Source: Metapseudomonas otitidis (lineage in GTDB: Bacteria; Pseudomonadota; Gammaproteobacteria; Pseudomonadales; Pseudomonadaceae). From it: DNA of 64,000 bases. The position numbers and the translations under genes were made by a program. Shown here piece by piece: positions 57,501-64,000 of this stretch. The stretch is taken from positions 1-64,000 of the forward strand of contig NZ_FOJP01000005.1 in the NCBI RefSeq assembly GCF_900111835.1. The letters are read 5' to 3'. Under the pieces are notes generated by a model. The model was not told the origin of the DNA, did not search any database, and worked only from the letters and a program-made list of their open reading frames with translations. Each line of letters starts with the position of its first letter. Positions within the stretch are counted from its first letter, which is position 1.

Positions 57501-57995
57501 CACCGGCTGGAGGTGCGCTCCTGGCCCGGCAAGGGCAGCGTCTTCAGCGTCACCGTGCCCATAGCGCGCCAGGCCCGCCCGGCCCCGGCCCGCCAGCCGC
57601 AGGAAGGCGCGGGCCAGGCCCTCAACGGCACCCAGGTGCTGTGCATCGACAACGAGGACAGCATCCTCACCGGCATGGACAGCCTGCTGTCACGCTGGGG
57701 CTGCCGCGTCTGGACCGCGCGCAACCGCCTGGAGTGCGAGCAGTTGCTGGAGGAAGCCGTGCGCCCGGAACTGGTGCTGGTGGACTACCACCTCGACGAA
57801 GGCGAGACCGGCACCGAGCTGATGGGCTGGCTGCGCACCCGCATGGGCGGCCCGGTGCCCGGCGTGGTGATCAGCGCCGACGCCCGCGCCGAGCTGGTGG
57901 CGGAAGTCCACGCGGCGGGGCTCGACTACCTCGCCAAGCCGGTGAAGCCCGCCGCGCTGCGGGCGCTGATCAGCCGCCACGTGACGCTGCGCTGA
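54519..57995 (+). CDS. Hybrid histidine kinase with sodium/solute symporter-like sensor, PAS and receiver (PA3271/NahK-like)
   Basis: 1158 aa from the ATG at 54519 with GGAG five bases upstream. Residues about 1-510 are an SSF transporter-like region with about 13 helices (SKQENITSIADFIAARYGKSQ, FHVAVVENIDARDLRTARWVFPVYL). Then a PAS domain (about 645-755: QGISVVDQSLRLVAWNRRYLELFDYP), a coiled coil, HisKA with His806 (AAVSHDLMQPLNAARLFSAAL), HATPase (FLTNAFRYAKGHV, DRGPGIPEDKR, KGLGLGLAI) and a receiver with Asp1089 (LVDYHLDEGETGTEL). It resembles CbrA-type SSF kinases and the NahK/ErcS' family in its kinase core. It may sense flux of a solute. Confidence 0.9.
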   Translation: MSLSSGLIAAVALLYMAVLFSIAFYGDRRSAPMPPRARALMFSLSLAVYCTSWTFFGAVGQAAGQLWAFLPIYLGPILLMVFAPWVLQKMVLISKQENITSIADFIAARYGKSQALAVVVALICLVSVLPYIALQLKGIVLGVNLLVGSGADSTGTRAQDTALIVSLVLALFTILFGTRNLDATEHHRGMVMAISFESLIKLLAFLAVGTYVSFVLFDGFDDLTRRALLAPQLENFWNHPVEWPTLIVQTAVAMTAFVCLPRQFHVAVVENIDARDLRTARWVFPVYLALAALFVVPIALAGMMLLPAGVMPDSFVISLPLAEAHPALALMAFIGGASAATGMVIVEAVALSTMVSNDMLLPWLLRRQNAERPFEVFRHWMLSVRRISIVVIILLGYVSYRLLGSTASLATIGQIAFAAIAQLGPAMAGALYWKQANRRGVFAGLATGSALWAYTLVLPLVARGLGWPLEAFPGLAWLMANPLHLPIDPQTQGVVISLAGNWLLFAWVSVLSRTRVSEHWQASRFIGQVVSARPSGRSLLAVQVEDLLMLAARFVGEERARQSFARFAYRQGTSFTPTQNANQDWITHTERLLAGVLGASSARAVVKAAIEGREMQVEDVVRIVDEASEVLQFNRALLQGAIENITQGISVVDQSLRLVAWNRRYLELFDYPEGLISVGRPIADIIRYNAERGLCGPGDAEAHVSRRLYWMRQGNAHTSERMFPNGRVIELIGNPMPGGGFVMSFTDITAFREAEHALKESNESLEQRVVERTQELSQLNQALIEAKGTAEAANQSKTRFLAAVSHDLMQPLNAARLFSAALAHQLEALPPEARELVGHLDSSLRSAEDLITDLLDISRLESGRITPDRTTFPLASLFDTLGAEFKALAQEQGVQFRLCGSRLNIESDAKLLRRVLQNFLTNAFRYAKGHVLLGVRREGDALRLEVWDRGPGIPEDKRKVIFEEFKRLDSHQTRAEKGLGLGLAIADGLCRVLGHRLEVRSWPGKGSVFSVTVPIARQARPAPARQPQEGAGQALNGTQVLCIDNEDSILTGMDSLLSRWGCRVWTARNRLECEQLLEEAVRPELVLVDYHLDEGETGTELMGWLRTRMGGPVPGVVISADARAELVAEVHAAGLDYLAKPVKPAALRALISRHVTLR

Positions 57996-58081
57996 CGGGC
58001 AAACGCCAACCGATGTGACGCAGTTCCCGCTTTCCAGGCATCGCGGTATAAGAAGCGCCACGAAATCCAGGAATGCCGTCG

Positions 58082-59281
58082 ATGCCACTCCAGACCGGGC
58101 AGGCCGCAGTCATGCCGCCCCTGCCCGAACGCCCCGCCGAGGACTACCTCGCCGAACGGGTCGCCACCCTCTTCTCCACCAGCCCGGCCACGGCGGTGGG
58201 CAACGTCTTCTCCGGTACCATGGTGTTCGGCGTCTACCACGCCAGCGCCCCGTTGTTCGGCCGCTGCGTATGGCTGCTGGTGCTGGTGCTGCTGATGGGT
58301 GTGCGGCTCTGGCTGGTGGCGGCCTGGCGCCGCAACCCGCAGCGCTTCACCCCGCTCGCCTGGGCCCGCCTGACCATGTGCCAGTGCGGCGCGGTCGGCC
58401 TCGCCTGGGGCTTCGGCGCCATCTGGCTGATGGGCTACGGCACCGCCTACGAGGACGTGATCTACGGCTGCATCGCCCTGGCCTCGGTGATGGTGGCGAT
58501 GAGCAACGTCTCCTACTGGCCGGCCCACCTGGCCTTCCACGTGCCGATGTTCACCCTGCTGGGCATCGCCTACGCCCTCGACCCGGAGCCCCAGGCACGC
58601 TTCCTCGCCATCTCCGCCTGGGTGGTGTGCCCCTTCATCGCCGAGATGGGCCGGCGCCTGCAGATCCGCTTCAACGAGGCCCTCAAGCTGGCCTGGGAGC
58701 ACCAGGTGCTGGCGCACAAGTACGCCCTGGCCAACCAGGAGCTGGCGGTGCTGAGCCGCACCGACGACCTGACCCGCATCGCCAACAAGCGCCACCTGGA
58801 CGAAACCCTCAAGCGCGAGTGGCACCGCTGCGCCCGCACCCACGCGCCGCTGAGCGTGCTGATGCTGGATATCGACCACTTCAAGCTCTACAACGACCGC
58901 TATGGCCACCTGGCCGGCGACACCTGCATCCGCCAGGTGGCCGAGGCCATGCGCGGCAGCATCCGCGAGCACTGCGATTTCGTCGCACGCTTTGGCGGGG
59001 AGGAGTTCACCGTGGTCATGCCCGGCACCGACCTGGCCACGGCCCGGGCCATCGCCGAACGCATCCGCGCGTCCATCGAGTCTCTGCAGGTCCCCCATGC
59101 CGGTGCGCAGCGCGGCTACCTCACGGTGAGCATCGGCGTGGCCTCCACCGAACAGCCGGTGGCCCGTGAAGAGGCCCTGGTAGGGAATGCGGATGTGGCG
59201 CTCTACAAGGCCAAGCACCTGGGCCGTAACCGGGTCGAAGCCTTCACCGCCGAGGATGCCCCGGCAACCGGCACTCCCTAG
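58082..59281 (+). CDS. Membrane diguanylate cyclase (GGDEF)
   Basis: 399 aa; the ATG at 58082 has AGGA nine bases upstream and is preferred to one three codons earlier. Five or six membrane helices fill residues 45-200 (CVWLLVLVLLMGVRLWLVAAW, CGAVGLAWGFGAIWLMGYG). The C-terminal GGDEF domain reads LSRTDDLTRIANKRHLDETLKREW, MLDIDHFKLYNDRYGHLAGD and RFGGEEFTVVMPG (GGEEF 305-309). The RxxD inhibitory site is absent (EHCD at that position), so product inhibition by the usual route is unlikely. Its stop codon overlaps the convergent MerR gene (CTAG). Confidence 0.9.
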   Translation: MPLQTGQAAVMPPLPERPAEDYLAERVATLFSTSPATAVGNVFSGTMVFGVYHASAPLFGRCVWLLVLVLLMGVRLWLVAAWRRNPQRFTPLAWARLTMCQCGAVGLAWGFGAIWLMGYGTAYEDVIYGCIALASVMVAMSNVSYWPAHLAFHVPMFTLLGIAYALDPEPQARFLAISAWVVCPFIAEMGRRLQIRFNEALKLAWEHQVLAHKYALANQELAVLSRTDDLTRIANKRHLDETLKREWHRCARTHAPLSVLMLDIDHFKLYNDRYGHLAGDTCIRQVAEAMRGSIREHCDFVARFGGEEFTVVMPGTDLATARAIAERIRASIESLQVPHAGAQRGYLTVSIGVASTEQPVAREEALVGNADVALYKAKHLGRNRVEAFTAEDAPATGTP

Positions 59282-60093
59282 CTCTTCAGGAAGCCCTTCA
59301 GCAGTTCACCGACACGGCCACCCAGCTCCTGGTTGGCGGACGCCTGAAGCCCCCGCGCCAGCTCGCTGTCCACCACCTCCTCCACCAGCGGCCGCAGGGC
59401 CAGCAGTTGAAGGTTCAGCGCCTCCAACTCGGAAACGTGGGGCAGGCTGCTGCTGAGCAGCGGGTTGACCAGGTGGGCGACGATCATGCCGACGATGCCA
59501 TCGGCCACCGGCGCCACCTGCTGGCGGATCAGCGCGAACTGCTCCAGCAGCACCGCCAGCGGGATGCCGGAGCGGTGCAGTTGCACCCCGGCGTTGAAGA
59601 TGCGTGGGTTCAGTACCCGCAAGTGATCCCCGGCGAACTCCACCAGCCCCAGCTCGCGGGCGCGGTCCAGGGTGTCGTCGGTCAGCGCCTCGCCGAACAG
59701 CGCAATCAGCTCGTCGAAGCCCAGGCGGGTCGGCTCCGGCTGGCCCCAGGCCCCGGCGATGGCAGCGTCCAGGCCCAGCACATGGGCCAGGTCGCGCCCC
59801 TGCTCCCAGGCCTCCAGCAGCTCGCGGATGCTGGCGATGCTGTAGCCGCGCTCCAGCAACTGGCCGATCAGCAGCAGCCGCGACAGGTGCCCGCCGTTGT
59901 AGATGCCCACCCGCCCGCGCCGCTCCGGCGGCGGCAGCAGGCCGCGGTCCTGGTAGGCCCGCAGGTTGCGCACGGTGGTGCCGGCCTCGCGGGCCAGTTC
60001 GTCGACGGTGTATTCCGCTGTCTCGGGCGGGGCATCCCCCTCGGCCGGCGTACGGGCCAGCAGGCGAGACAGGAAGGGCTGGGGTGTCTTCAT
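59278..60093 (-). CDS. MerR-family transcriptional regulator
   Basis: 271 aa. An unusual 27-residue N-terminal extension precedes the MerR DNA-binding domain: YTVDELAREAGTTVRNLRAYQDRGLLPPPERRGRVGIYNGGHLSRLLLIGQLLERGYSIASIRELLEAW. The C-terminal effector part (about 120-271) is helical with no recognised ligand motif. Its stop overlaps the stop of the convergent GGDEF gene. It is divergent from an epoxide-hydrolase-like gene, with a 22-bp perfect palindrome in between. Confidence 0.87.
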   Translation of the reverse strand: MKTPQPFLSRLLARTPAEGDAPPETAEYTVDELAREAGTTVRNLRAYQDRGLLPPPERRGRVGIYNGGHLSRLLLIGQLLERGYSIASIRELLEAWEQGRDLAHVLGLDAAIAGAWGQPEPTRLGFDELIALFGEALTDDTLDRARELGLVEFAGDHLRVLNPRIFNAGVQLHRSGIPLAVLLEQFALIRQQVAPVADGIVGMIVAHLVNPLLSSSLPHVSELEALNLQLLALRPLVEEVVDSELARGLQASANQELGGRVGELLKGFLKS

Positions 60094-60298
60094 GGGGGCG
60101 GATCATAGCCCCGCCCCCGGACCGCCAACAACACGCCCACCCCGCCCCATCCTATGGCTGGACTTGCTGCCGCCCCTTCCCGCCCGGCACCCCGCAGAAG
60201 CGCGCAAAGCCAGGTACGGCAAGGCGTTCAGGCGGGCGGTAACGGGGTAACGCTGCGGGCACGGCAACTGGCCAGGCGCCCGCGTCTCACTGACAATC

Positions 60299-60320
60299 CG
60301 TGACATCGCCTGATGTCACG
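60299..60320. promoter_or_regulatory. Perfect palindrome (CGTGACATC arms) upstream of the alpha/beta-hydrolase gene
   Basis: CGTGACATC (60299-60307) and GATGTCACG (60312-60320) are exact inverted repeats around four bases. It lies 40 bp before the hydrolase start and about 200 bp before the MerR gene. It is very likely an operator. Both the MerR protein and an unlinked regulator are candidates. Confidence 0.6.
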
Positions 60321-60360
60321 ATTCGTGCCCCAGGCCCACCTCACGCCCGGGAGCACGCCC

Positions 60361-61272
60361 ATGAACGCACCGCTCAACCTCGAACCCCAGCGCACCCTCG
60401 TCCAGGGCGATGGCGTGCGCCTGGCCACCTACCAATGGGGCAACGCCCAGGGCCCGGTGCTGCTGCTGGTGCACGGCTACCCCGATAACCACCGGGTCTG
60501 GCTGCCGCTGGTGCGCGAACTGGCCGCCGACTACCGGATCATCGCCTACGACGTGCGCGGCGCCGGTGACTCCGAAGCGCCCCGGCGGGTGCGGGACTAC
60601 CGCCTGGTGCACCTGGCCAACGACCTCGAAGCGGTGATCCGCGCCCACAGCCCGGACCGCCCGGTGCACCTGGTGGCCCATGACTGGGGCTCGATCCAGA
60701 GCTGGGAGGCGGTGACCGATCCGCGCTTCGAGCCGCTGCTGGCCTCCTACACCAGCCTCTCCGGGCCCTGCCTGGACCACGTCGGCCACTGGATGCGCGC
60801 CCGCTTCGGGCGCCTCGCCCCACGCGGCTGGCTGCAGGCGCTCGGGCAACTGGTCAGCTCCTGGTACATCGCCTTCTTCCAGACGCCCTGGCTGCCGGAA
60901 CTGTGCTGGCGGCTGGGTCTGGCGCGCGCCTGGCCGGCCGTGATGCGGCAGATGGAGCGCATCCGCGAGCCGGAGCGCAACCCGCACCAGTTGGCCGACG
61001 GCCAGCACGGGGTGAAGCTCTACCGCGCCAACTTCATGCCGCGCCTGTTCGCCGCTCGCCAACGCCCCACCCGGGTGCCGGTGCAACTGGTGGTGCAGAC
61101 CCGTGACCGCTACGTGCGACCCCAGCTGTTCGAGGGCCTGGAACGCTGGGCCCCGGACCTGCTGCGACGCGAGGTGGACGCCGGCCACTGGCAACTGCTG
61201 GCCCGCCCGGGTCGCCTGGCAGCCTGGTTGCGGGCCTTCGTCGAGGCGAAGGAGCACGACGCCGGGCGCTGA
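60361..61272 (+). CDS. Alpha/beta-hydrolase, epoxide hydrolase-like
   Basis: 303 aa from the ATG at 60361 with GGGAG seven bases upstream. The oxyanion motif is HGYPDNHRVW, the strand DVRGAGDSEAP follows, and the nucleophile elbow is AHDWGSIQSWE, with aspartate as nucleophile as in epoxide hydrolases and haloalkane dehalogenases. The final histidine is in VDAGHWQLLARP. A cap domain lies between about 130 and 230. Soluble; no signal peptide. The closing residues and the missing lid tyrosine pair cannot be confirmed by eye, so the substrate is unknown. Confidence 0.85.
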   Translation: MNAPLNLEPQRTLVQGDGVRLATYQWGNAQGPVLLLVHGYPDNHRVWLPLVRELAADYRIIAYDVRGAGDSEAPRRVRDYRLVHLANDLEAVIRAHSPDRPVHLVAHDWGSIQSWEAVTDPRFEPLLASYTSLSGPCLDHVGHWMRARFGRLAPRGWLQALGQLVSSWYIAFFQTPWLPELCWRLGLARAWPAVMRQMERIREPERNPHQLADGQHGVKLYRANFMPRLFAARQRPTRVPVQLVVQTRDRYVRPQLFEGLERWAPDLLRREVDAGHWQLLARPGRLAAWLRAFVEAKEHDAGR

Positions 61273-61283
61273 GCGCCCGGCTC

Positions 61284-61601
61284 TCAAGCCGCGCCGCCCT
61301 TCAGGCCGGCCACGCCCGCCACGATCAGCACCACCGACAGCCCCTTCACCGGCGTGAAGGACTCCCCCAGCAGCACCACGCCGAGGATGACGGTGCCGAG
61401 GCTGCCGATGGCCGTCCACACCGGGTAGGCGACGCTCACCGGTAGCACGCGCATTGACAGGGTCAGGAAGTAGATGCCGGCGACAGCGGCCACGATCACC
61501 AAGGCGCTGGGCAGCGGCCGGGTGAAGCCCTCCGCGTACTTCATGCCCATGGCGAAGAGCACCTCGAAGACGGCGGCGACCAGCAGGTATGTCCAGGCCA
61601 T
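61284..61601 (-). CDS. Small multidrug resistance (SMR) protein
   Basis: 105 aa, four membrane helices, essential glutamate in LLVAAVFEVLFAMGMKYAEGFTR, and LPVSVAYPVWTAIGSLGTVILG. The pocket region resembles Qac/EmrE-type proteins (SVAYPVWTAIGS) more than Gdx ([12 protein letters not shown]). No guanidine riboswitch precedes it. The ATG has GAGG eight bases upstream. It starts 10 bp after azoR, so the two are co-transcribed, and may export a quinone- or dye-like compound. Confidence 0.87.
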   Translation of the reverse strand: MAWTYLLVAAVFEVLFAMGMKYAEGFTRPLPSALVIVAAVAGIYFLTLSMRVLPVSVAYPVWTAIGSLGTVILGVVLLGESFTPVKGLSVVLIVAGVAGLKGGAA

Positions 61602-61611
61602 GGCGGGCACC

Positions 61612-62250
61612 TCAGAACACCTCGGCCAGTTCGACCAGGGCACGCTCGGCGCGCTGGTAGGATTGCTCGAAGGCCGCGCCGCCGAACTCGTCGTTCTCCA
61701 CCGCCACCACCGTCACGTCGCTGATGCCGATGTAGCCCAATACCGTGCGCAGGTAGGTGTCGGCATGGTTCATGTGGGCGTTGGCACCGCCCGGCCCGTA
61801 GCCATGGTCACCCCGGGTGGTGATGACCAGCGCCTTGCGCCCCAGCACCAGCGGCGTATACGGGTTGCCCGGCCGCCCCGGATCGAAGTCGAAGGTGCGG
61901 TGGATGCGCACGACCTGGTCGATCCAGGCCTTGACCCCGCTGGGCACGCCGAAGTTGTACATCGGGGCGGAGATCACCAGGCGATCAGCGGCCAGCAACT
62001 CATCCACCAACTGGTCGCTCAAGGCCAGGTCGGCTTTCATCACCTCGCTGCGACTCTCCGGCTCGGGGTGGAAGGCGGCGGCGATCCAGCCTTCGGTCAG
62101 CGGGGCGATGGGGGCTCGTCCCACCTCCCGTCGCACCACCTGGCGCTCGCTGCGCTGTGCCTGCCAGGCGGCAAGGAAGGTCTCCTGCAGGCGGCGCGAG
62201 TGGGAGCGCTCGCCACGGGGGCTGCCTTGGATGGAAAGAATTCGGCTCAT
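61612..62250 (-). CDS. azoR: FMN-dependent NADH-azoreductase
   Basis: 212 aa. The flavodoxin-like start MSRILSIQGSPRGERSHSRRLQETF is followed by the AzoR motif ISAPMYNFGVPSGVKAWIDQVVRIHRTF (PMYNFGxPxxLKxWID), then LVLGRKALVITTRGDHGYG and YLRTVLGYIGISDVTVVAVEN. It reduces quinones and azo bonds by two-electron transfer. AGGAG lies before the ATG. First gene of an operon with the SMR gene; divergent from a LysR regulator. Confidence 0.92.
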   Translation of the reverse strand: MSRILSIQGSPRGERSHSRRLQETFLAAWQAQRSERQVVRREVGRAPIAPLTEGWIAAAFHPEPESRSEVMKADLALSDQLVDELLAADRLVISAPMYNFGVPSGVKAWIDQVVRIHRTFDFDPGRPGNPYTPLVLGRKALVITTRGDHGYGPGGANAHMNHADTYLRTVLGYIGISDVTVVAVENDEFGGAAFEQSYQRAERALVELAEVF

Positions 62251-62350
62251 CTCTGACTCCTGGGTGCAGTGGGCTCATCGAGGCCGGTGACCGGCCCTGG
62301 AACAGGCACTAAGCTAGGTTTCGCCGCATTCGCGGACAAATGAGCGTTAG

Positions 62351-62364
62351 TTCATCGAGATGAA
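62351..62364. promoter_or_regulatory. TTCAT-N4-ATGAA dyad between azoR and the LysR gene
   Basis: A perfect 5-bp inverted repeat with a T-N11-A core lies 24 bp before the LysR start and 100 bp before azoR. This is the normal form and position of an autoregulatory LysR site. Confidence 0.55.
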
Positions 62365-62387
62365 TCCATTTCACCCGTGGAGATTGC

Positions 62388-63287
62388 ATGTTCGCCAACC
62401 TGCCCCTCACCGCACTGCGCACCTTCGAATCCGCCGCGCGCCAGCTGAGCTTCAAGGCGGCCGCCGAGGAGCTGGCGGTGACGCCGACGGCGGTCTCCCA
62501 CCAGATCCGCAGCCTGGAGGGCTGGCTCGGCGTGCCGCTGTTCGAGCGCCGGCCCCGCAGCGTGCGGCTGACCGCTTGCGGCCAGCAGCTGTTCGGCAGC
62601 CTCCACGGCGCCCTGCTGGATGTGAGCCAGACCCTCGATCACCTGCGGCCCCAGCCCAGCAGCGGCCAGCTGACGATCTCCACCACCCCGGCCTTTGCCG
62701 CGCTGTGGCTGATCCCGCGCCTGGGGCGTTTCTACGCCGAGTACCCGGCGATCCGCCTGCGCCTGGACACCAGCAACACCCTGGTGGACCTGCATCAGGA
62801 CGCTAGCATCGACCTGGTGATCCGCTACGGCACCACGCACTACCCCAGCCTGCACAGCCAGTGCCTGCTGGATGAACGCTTCGGCGTCTACGGCGCGCCC
62901 GCGCTGGTGGACAACCTGGGCAGCCAGGTGCCCACGCTGATCACCATCCGCTGGCGCAGCCCGCAGCTCTACGAGCTGGGCTGGAAGGCCTGGTGCCAGG
63001 CCGCCGGCGCGCAGCATCTGCTGGAAAGCGCGCCACAGCGCGAGTACGACGAGGAGCACTACGCCCTGCAAGCCGCCATCGCCGGCCAGGGGTTGGTGCT
63101 GGCGAGTTCGATCCTGGTGTCCGAAAGCATCGCCAGCGGGCTGCTGATGCCCTACCGCCCCGAGGTCAGCGTCGAGGGCGCCGGTTACTCCACCCTGTGC
63201 GTGCCGGGCCGCGAGCGTCACCCTCCGGTCAAGGCGTTTTCCGACTGGTTGGGCCGGGAAGCGGGGGCCGTACCGCCTCCGGCCTGA
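62388..63287 (+). CDS. LysR-family regulator (GcvA subgroup)
   Basis: 299 aa. The N-terminal helix-turn-helix reads LPLTALRTFESAARQLSFKAAAEELAVTPTAVSHQIRSLEGWLGVPLFERRPRSVRLT, as in the GcvA subgroup. The substrate domain has GQLTISTTPAFAALWLIPRLGRFYAEYPAIRLRLDTSN and IDLVIRYG. It is divergent from azoR-SMR and likely regulates them, sensing a quinone, nitroaromatic or similar compound. No SD stronger than GGAGA. Confidence 0.9.
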   Translation: MFANLPLTALRTFESAARQLSFKAAAEELAVTPTAVSHQIRSLEGWLGVPLFERRPRSVRLTACGQQLFGSLHGALLDVSQTLDHLRPQPSSGQLTISTTPAFAALWLIPRLGRFYAEYPAIRLRLDTSNTLVDLHQDASIDLVIRYGTTHYPSLHSQCLLDERFGVYGAPALVDNLGSQVPTLITIRWRSPQLYELGWKAWCQAAGAQHLLESAPQREYDEEHYALQAAIAGQGLVLASSILVSESIASGLLMPYRPEVSVEGAGYSTLCVPGRERHPPVKAFSDWLGREAGAVPPPA

Positions 63288-63309
63288 AGCCGGTGCCCGT
63301 GGCGCGGCA

Positions 63310-63348
63310 TAAAAAAACGGCCCAGGTCGGGGAGGACGTGGGCCGTTG
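63310..63348 (-). terminator. Terminator of putP
   Basis: On the minus strand AACGGCCCA (63339-63347) pairs with TGGGCCGTT (63317-63324 region), followed by TTTTTTTATG. It separates putP from the convergent LysR gene. Confidence 0.85.
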
Positions 63349-63400
63349 AGGCGCTATCGCAATCGTCAGGCGGGGTCTGTGCCCCGCTGGAGGACGCCGG

Positions 63401-64000
63401 TCAGGCGCTGGCGTCCTGGTATTCCTTCTCGGCGGCGTCGAAGCGCTTGATCATCGAATCCGACGGCGCGGCGCCGATGCGGCTGAAGATCAGGATGCCG
63501 AGGGTGGCGAGGATGAAGCCCGGGATGATTTCGTACAGGCCGGTCCAGCCGAAGAAGTTCTTCCACAGGATCACGGTGACGGCGCCCAGCACCATGCCCG
63601 CCAGGGCACCGTTGCGGGTCATGCCCTTCCACACCAGGGAGAGGATCACCACCGGGCCGAAGGCGGCGCCGAAGCCCGCCCAGGCGTAGGACACCAGGCC
63701 CAGCACCTTGCTCTCGGGGTTGGAGGCGATGGCGATGGCGATCACGGCCACCAACAGCACCATGGCGCGGCCGACCCAGACCAGTTCGTTCTGGCTGGCG
63801 TTCTTGCGGAAGAAGGCCTTGTAGAAGTCTTCGGTCAGAGCGCTGGAGCACACCAGCAGCTGGCAGCTCAGGGTGGACATCACGGCCGCCAGGATGGCGG
63901 ACAGCAGCACGCCGGCCACCCAGGGGTTGAACAGCAGCTTGGCCAGCTCGATGAACACGCGCTCGGGGTTGGCGGTGACCGGGCCGGCCACGTCCGGGTG
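63401..64000 (-). CDS. putP: Sodium/proline symporter PutP, C-terminal 199 residues
   Basis: The 5' part is beyond the right edge. The visible part begins HPDVAGPVTANPERVFIELAKLLFNPW and has AGVLLSAILAAVMSTLSCQLLVCSSALTEDFYKAFFRKNASQNELVWVGR, which matches E. coli PutP closely, including the serine/threonine sodium site in MSTLSCQLL. Four to five helices follow (GLVSYAWAGFGAAFGPVVILSLVWKGMTRNGALAGM). It imports proline with sodium. The short cytoplasmic tail ends EKEYQDASA. putA is not visible and may lie outside. Confidence 0.94.
   Translation of the reverse strand, partial: HPDVAGPVTANPERVFIELAKLLFNPWVAGVLLSAILAAVMSTLSCQLLVCSSALTEDFYKAFFRKNASQNELVWVGRAMVLLVAVIAIAIASNPESKVLGLVSYAWAGFGAAFGPVVILSLVWKGMTRNGALAGMVLGAVTVILWKNFFGWTGLYEIIPGFILATLGILIFSRIGAAPSDSMIKRFDAAEKEYQDASA

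Noticed and set aside
61284-61601. Second SMR gene considered as another guanidinium exporter
   Set aside because: No guanidine riboswitch upstream, and its pocket motif resembles Qac/EmrE more than Gdx.

Overview
The window reads as a chromosomal segment of a high-GC Pseudomonas close to, but not identical with, P. aeruginosa. The evidence is strong GC-rich codon bias throughout and gene runs I recognise from P. aeruginosa: DUF883/YqjE/dgt, yggL-dacB, rlmKL-rmf-pyrD-DUF2835, prc plus an EAL-CBS-GGDEF gene, fklB, rdgC, a bile-acid:Na+ symporter-like gene, gdx, and an SSF-type hybrid histidine kinase. These runs are separated by segments that differ from that order as I remember it. I see no prophage, integrase, transposase, rRNA or CRISPR array.

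Layout. (1) 1-5324: a quinoprotein ethanol oxidation cluster. The start of exaC, a zinc metallohydrolase, a fused SoxYZ-like carrier and cytochrome c550 run leftwards. The PQQ alcohol dehydrogenase exaA and a periplasmic pentapeptide-repeat protein run rightwards. (2) 5325-5822: a repeat island with two 121-bp tandem units and a REP-type pair. (3) 5823-12326: ammonium transporter, a three-gene membrane/ribosome-associated unit, an EAL protein behind a probable sigma-54 promoter, dgt and a FUSC membrane protein. (4) 12327-21174: orphan LuxR-type response regulator, large HD-GYP protein, yggL, dacB and a CHASE/PAS/GGDEF protein. (5) 21301-26607: rlmKL, rmf, pyrD and two small conserved genes. 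(6) 26629-34396: a four-gene acyl-CoA operon (acyl-CoA dehydrogenase, amidohydrolase-fold protein, acyl-CoA ligase, alpha-methylacyl-CoA racemase-like protein), then dctA with a sigma-54 promoter and an AraC regulator. (7) 34512-39714: monooxygenase-like protein, mdaB, GNAT, ahpF, ahpC and a quinone oxidoreductase. (8) 39842-48245: prc, EAL-CBS-GGDEF, a 163-bp MITE-like palindrome, four small genes, fklB, tRNA-Asp, tRNA-Val and rdgC. (9) 48303-58000: symporter, guanidine-II riboswitch plus gdx, MFS-PlsC fusion, azlCD with an AraC regulator and a GNAT, then the SSF-PAS-histidine kinase-receiver protein. (10) 58082-64000: diguanylate cyclase, MerR regulator, epoxide-hydrolase-like protein, azoR with a second SMR gene, LysR regulator, and the C-terminal part of putP running off the right edge.

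How the genes work together. The left end is a periplasmic alcohol oxidation chain: ExaA passes electrons to cytochrome c550, and ExaC oxidises the aldehyde. A SoxYZ-like carrier and a metallohydrolase of unknown role are attached to it. Five cyclic-di-GMP genes lie in 64 kb. Carbon and nitrogen uptake (amtB, dctA, putP, azlCD), peroxide defence (ahpCF) and ribosome hibernation or assembly (rmf, yggL, rlmKL) make up most of the rest. The least explained parts are the SoxYZ/metallohydrolase module, the acyl-CoA operon with an amidohydrolase-fold protein lacking metal ligands, the HD-GYP protein with a large insertion, and several unassigned palindromes.
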